The position numbers and the translations under genes are program-made. From Nocardia sp. BMG51109 (GTDB lineage: Bacteria; Actinomycetota; Actinomycetes; Mycobacteriales; Mycobacteriaceae): a stretch of DNA of 64,000 bases. Below the pieces are notes generated by a model. That model had not been told where the DNA came from. It saw only the letters and a program-made list of their open reading frames with translations, and did no database searches. The stretch lies in assembly GCF_000526215.1 (NCBI RefSeq), contig NZ_JAFQ01000004.1, positions 7,936,001-8,000,000 on the forward strand, given 5' to 3'. Of this stretch, positions 61,269 through 64,000 are shown in pieces; position 1 is the stretch's first letter; each line of letters opens with the position of its first letter.

Positions 61269-61302
61269 TAAATCTGTTGAGCGACAGGGTGATCCGCCGG
61301 AA

Positions 61303-62637
61303 TCATCGATCCGGTAGGCCGCGTCGCCGTCCAGGCCGCCGGAGTATGCGCCACCAGCGTCCGGTGCTCCGTGCCGGTGCCGGGAGGCCGCTGTCACGGG
61401 CGAAGGCAACGGCGTCGGCTTCGGTGCCGATCTTCGGCCGAGCATGCGCCCACGTGATGTAACGGGTGGTGAATTCGGGGCCGCAGTCCCGCACGAGACG
61501 CGGAAAACGTTGTGCCACTTCGCGAGCGCGTTTGCGCAGCACTGCGTTTGTCGTGACGGCCAGGATATCGGGATCGAATCCGTCGGGGGCCGGTCCACCG
61601 GCGACGAGTGCACGCACCAGCGCGACCTGGCGATCCGCCAATCCTGCGCCCGGCACGCTGTCGGTCATACGATTCACCCGGGCCGGTTCGCCGTTGGTGT
61701 GTGCCCTCGCTCCGGCGGACGGTGGAGGCGCCGAAACCGGCGGTGAAGGGCTCACACCGAAGATCTCGCGAGCGCCGGCGGTGAGCGACGGACGGCCGCA
61801 GGCGGTGGCGAGAGCGTCGAGTTCATCGAACAGTTCGGCGGCGGTCGGGTAGTTGCCGTCGCGCTCGAGCATCAGCGGAACCTGATGGCGCGCAGTGAAT
61901 TCCGATACCAGATCCAGCACGGCGCGGGGGACGGGGTCGGTATGGGTGTCGTGGTAGTACCCGTCGGCCTCTCGACCGCCCGCGACATGGCAGTAGGCGA
62001 TACGCTCGGTGGGCAGGCGCCCCAGTTCGGTGTGCGGGTCCAGGCCGCGGTTACACGCATCGGCATAGACGTTGGCGATGTCGATCAGCAGGTACACGCC
62101 GGTGCGTTCGACGAGTTCGGCCAGGAACTCCGCCTCGGTGTAGCACCGCTCGGGCCAGTCGAACAGTGCGGCGATGTTCTCCACCGCGAGGGGAACGTCC
62201 AGACCTGCTCGAGTCCGGGTTATGTTGCGCACCAGTACATCCAGGGCCTCGCGGGTGCGTGGCACCGGCAGCAGATGCCCCGCCTCGACGCCCTCGGCGC
62301 GGACGAACGCGATGTGCTCGCTGACCAGCGGCGCGCGCAGCGTGCGAGCACAGGCGGCCAGGTGCGCGACCCGGCCGCCGTCGACCGGGTCGGTACCGCC
62401 CAGCGACAGCGAGATACCGTGGGGCACCACCGGAACGCCGCGGTCCCGCAACCGCCGCAACTCGTCGGGTACGCTTACCGAACTCCCTTGGGGCGACAGC
62501 GATTCGGCGATCACCTCGCAGAACCCCAGCCCGTCGAGCGCATCGATCAGTCCGCAGATCTCGGGCCGCCAGCCGAGTCCCATCGCACCGTCGGACAGCC
62601 GGCGCTCATCCACCGCATCCGCCGCCGTCACCACCAC
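61303..62637 (-). CDS. DUF692 (MNIO-type) enzyme fused to a SCO6045-like domain
   Basis: The 444-residue protein has a DUF692 TIM-barrel in residues 18-295: GLGWRPEI, PHGISLSLGG (His73), SEHIAF (Glu107-His108), VENIAALFDW (Glu153-Asn154), LLIDIANVYADA, YCHVAGG (His217), HDTHTDPVP and MLERDG (Glu259). These are the usual iron-ligand segments of multinuclear non-heme iron oxidative enzymes such as MbnB. After a Pro/Ala linker, residues 330-430 (LADRQVALVRALVAGGPAPD, ITWAHARPKIG) resemble SCO6045-type proteins, here fused and possibly acting as substrate-recruiting partner. GTG 62637 lies inside the 3' end of the TIGR04222 gene. The likely role is oxidative modification of that protein's tail. 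Confidence 0.85.
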   Translation of the reverse strand: MVVTAADAVDERRLSDGAMGLGWRPEICGLIDALDGLGFCEVIAESLSPQGSSVSVPDELRRLRDRGVPVVPHGISLSLGGTDPVDGGRVAHLAACARTLRAPLVSEHIAFVRAEGVEAGHLLPVPRTREALDVLVRNITRTRAGLDVPLAVENIAALFDWPERCYTEAEFLAELVERTGVYLLIDIANVYADACNRGLDPHTELGRLPTERIAYCHVAGGREADGYYHDTHTDPVPRAVLDLVSEFTARHQVPLMLERDGNYPTAAELFDELDALATACGRPSLTAGAREIFGVSPSPPVSAPPPSAGARAHTNGEPARVNRMTDSVPGAGLADRQVALVRALVAGGPAPDGFDPDILAVTTNAVLRKRAREVAQRFPRLVRDCGPEFTTRYITWAHARPKIGTEADAVAFARDSGLPAPARSTGRWWRILRRPGRRRGLPDR

Positions 62638-63487
62638 CGCCGCCGGAATCGCCTCCCCCGGAGCCGCCGGAGGAGGTAGACACGCTGAACCCGAGCATCT
62701 GGGTCGTGGCGACGAGCGCCGGATCTATCGACCGCACCGCCGTGACACCGAACAGCGCCACGGCCAGGGCCACACTGGCCGGTCCGTAGGATCCGAACGA
62801 CGGATGATTTTTCGGATCCAGGTATCCGTGCCGGTCGCGATCTCCGTTCAGCGCTGCCCGCCCGCGTGCGGTGACGGCGGGCGCCTTCGAAAGCAGCAGG
62901 CCGACTATCACCAGAACGAAGAGAACGAATACCAGGAATCCGATCGGCTTGCCTCCGCGAGATCCGTCGAATGCGCGCAGCACCCCCACGATCACGACGA
63001 GCCACACCGGAACAGCGGTGCGCCGCACCTTCTTCCGCAACCCGGAGTCCGGTAGATAGCCTCGGTCGAGCAGCCAATTGTGTTGTGCCGCCAGGGCATT
63101 CCGGATACCGAAGCGACGGCGGGCGACCGGACCGGACAGCGAATCATGCAGCATGCAGGCGAACCGGTCGAAGGCGGGCGGCTGTTCCGCGGGACTCCGC
63201 GGCCGGATCGGCGTACCGGCGGAATCGATGAGACCGTGACCGCGCAGATAGGCCAGCCCGGTCAGCACGGTGCGCGGATTGCCGCTCAGGGCAGCGAGTT
63301 CGGTAGGGCTGAGCCGATCGGGAACTGTCTCGTCCTGATCCTTCAGCACCCGCCACCGCAGCACGGATCCGACGATCACCGCCACCACGCCGAGCGGGAT
63401 GTACAGCAGGAGAAACTCCGGACCGGACAGACCCCAAGTGTCGCCGGCCGACGGCAGGGCAGCCGTCCGGCTCAGAGCGTGGAGCAT
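62606..63487 (-). CDS. TIGR04222-type membrane protein with Gly-rich, Cys-containing tail
   Basis: The 293-residue protein has a first membrane helix (FLLLYIPLGVVAVIVGSVLR, residues 25-44) and a winged-helix-like region with SPTELAALSGNPRTVLTGLA and LRGHGLIDSAG. Further helices follow (VPVWLVVIVGVLRAF, IGFLVFVLFVLVIVGLLLS), then a final hydrophobic segment before the tail ending DSGGGGGDGGGCGG. I recall TIGR04222 proteins ending in Gly/Ser/Cys-rich tails next to DUF692 genes, which makes the tail the expected substrate. The single Cys is third from the C-terminus. The last codons overlap the enzyme gene's start by 32 bases, so the two are coupled. Confidence 0.82.
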   Translation of the reverse strand: MLHALSRTAALPSAGDTWGLSGPEFLLLYIPLGVVAVIVGSVLRWRVLKDQDETVPDRLSPTELAALSGNPRTVLTGLAYLRGHGLIDSAGTPIRPRSPAEQPPAFDRFACMLHDSLSGPVARRRFGIRNALAAQHNWLLDRGYLPDSGLRKKVRRTAVPVWLVVIVGVLRAFDGSRGGKPIGFLVFVLFVLVIVGLLLSKAPAVTARGRAALNGDRDRHGYLDPKNHPSFGSYGPASVALAVALFGVTAVRSIDPALVATTQMLGFSVSTSSGGSGGGDSGGGGGDGGGCGG

Positions 63488-63646
63488 CGAAGGTCACCTT
63501 ACGAGCGGGTATGACAACCTGCCGACACTGTTACACGGCACCGGGCCGGTTGCAGGCAGAATTGACTACCACCGAACCGATCTGCCGTGATTCACCAGTT
63601 CCGACAACCGATTTCCGAGGAATATCACCCGCGGCCCGCGGTAGTG

Positions 63647-64000
63647 TTAACCCAATCCGCGGCGGCGGTCCGCCTTCTGGCGCATCTCCATGGCGGCGGC
63701 GCGCATTGCGGGGGTGATCTTGAAGTGTCCGCCCCATTCGTTCAGGTCGTCGGGGCCGTATTCCGGGTCGGGCAGGATCTGGCGTAGCAGCTTGTCGGGG
63801 AGGCCGCGGCGCTGCCATTCGCGCGGGTAGCCCAGCGACACCTCTTCGTGGCGGACGCCGTCGTAGAAGGTGGTGCGCGGGATGTGCAGGTGGCCGTAGA
63901 TCGAGCAGACCGTGTTGTAGCGGGTGTGCCAGTCGGCGGTCAGTTCCGTGCCGCACCACAGCGAGAACTCGGGATAGAACAGCATCCGGGTGGGCTCGCG
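63647..64000 (-). CDS. Metallophosphoesterase, C-terminal part (5' end outside window)
   Basis: The reverse frame is open to the right edge and ends with TAA at 63647-63649. Visible segments are YNTVCSIYGHLHIPRTTFYD, with the GHLHIP metal-binding His pair of calcineurin-type phosphoesterases, then SLGYPREWQRRGLP and the C-terminal FKITPAMRAAAMEMRQKADR. In mycobacteria this gene directly precedes pptT and truB; here about 7 kb separates them. Its last about 70 bases are duplicated at 61.2 kb. Confidence 0.85.
   Translation of the reverse strand, partial: REPTRMLFYPEFSLWCGTELTADWHTRYNTVCSIYGHLHIPRTTFYDGVRHEEVSLGYPREWQRRGLPDKLLRQILPDPEYGPDDLNEWGGHFKITPAMRAAAMEMRQKADRRRGLG

Noticed and set aside
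60952-61269. 105-codon reverse ORF covering the metallophosphoesterase-like fragment
   Set aside because: Only about 23 residues match the phosphoesterase tail; the rest runs antisense to the GNAT gene's end, so it is treated as a relic.

Overview
The window reads as chromosomal DNA of a high-GC mycolic-acid actinobacterium, most likely Nocardia or a close relative. The main evidence is a conserved backbone in the same order as in mycobacteria: ftsK, a TIGR03085 gene, rnj, dapA, dapB, pepR, gpsI (PNPase), rpsO, ribF, mntR/sirR, truB, pptT and a metallophosphoesterase. Many GTG starts, 4-bp GTGA/ATGA gene overlaps and candidate leaderless promoters fit that assignment. No rRNA, tRNA or CRISPR array was seen.

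Layout. 1-1.3 kb: HxlR regulator (cut by the edge) divergent from an alpha/beta hydrolase. 1.3-10 kb: small membrane protein, MscS channel, ftsK, TIGR03085 gene, rnj, dapA. 10.1-14.3 kb: ribbon-helix-helix protein, three-gene response regulator/histidine kinase/membrane protein operon, flavodoxin-like gene. 14.3-21.8 kb: a visibly lower-GC accessory island with a translationally coupled radical SAM/GHMP kinase/phosphohexomutase operon, a divergent XRE regulator bracketed by two copies of one operator-like sequence, and five small genes of unknown role. A decayed GntR gene copy lies on its left and the intact gene on its right. 21.85-28.5 kb: ureide (allantoin) catabolism: GntR regulator, NCS1 transporter, racemase, DUF6986 protein, allantoicase and PuuE allantoinase. 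28.6-38 kb: VOC protein, photolyase remnant, dapB, VapBC-type toxin-antitoxin with a duplicated antitoxin tail, alcohol dehydrogenase, methyltransferase, decayed NTPase/WD40 gene, pentapeptide-type membrane protein, and an MFS/ArsR pair with clear operators. 38-44.5 kb: pepR, gpsI, rpsO, ribF, mntR. 44.6-54.8 kb: a catabolic cluster (tartrate/malate-type dehydrogenase, semialdehyde dehydrogenase, aminotransferase, DUF3830, amidase, 2-hydroxyacid dehydrogenase, two maleate-isomerase-like proteins, GntR) whose two divergent promoters share the dyad ATTGT-NN-ACAATCCG. 54.9-64 kb: truB and pptT, then about 7 kb of insertion separating pptT from its usual metallophosphoesterase neighbour.

The strongest candidate for an undescribed system is in that last insertion: a DUF692 (MNIO) enzyme fused to a SCO6045-like domain, overlapping the gene of a TIGR04222-type membrane protein that ends in a Gly-rich, Cys-containing tail. 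The pair is bracketed by the 3' end of the metallophosphoesterase gene and a degenerate copy of it. The second candidate is the radical SAM/GHMP kinase/phosphohexomutase island with its paired XRE operators. All family calls come from reading translations by eye; no database search was run.
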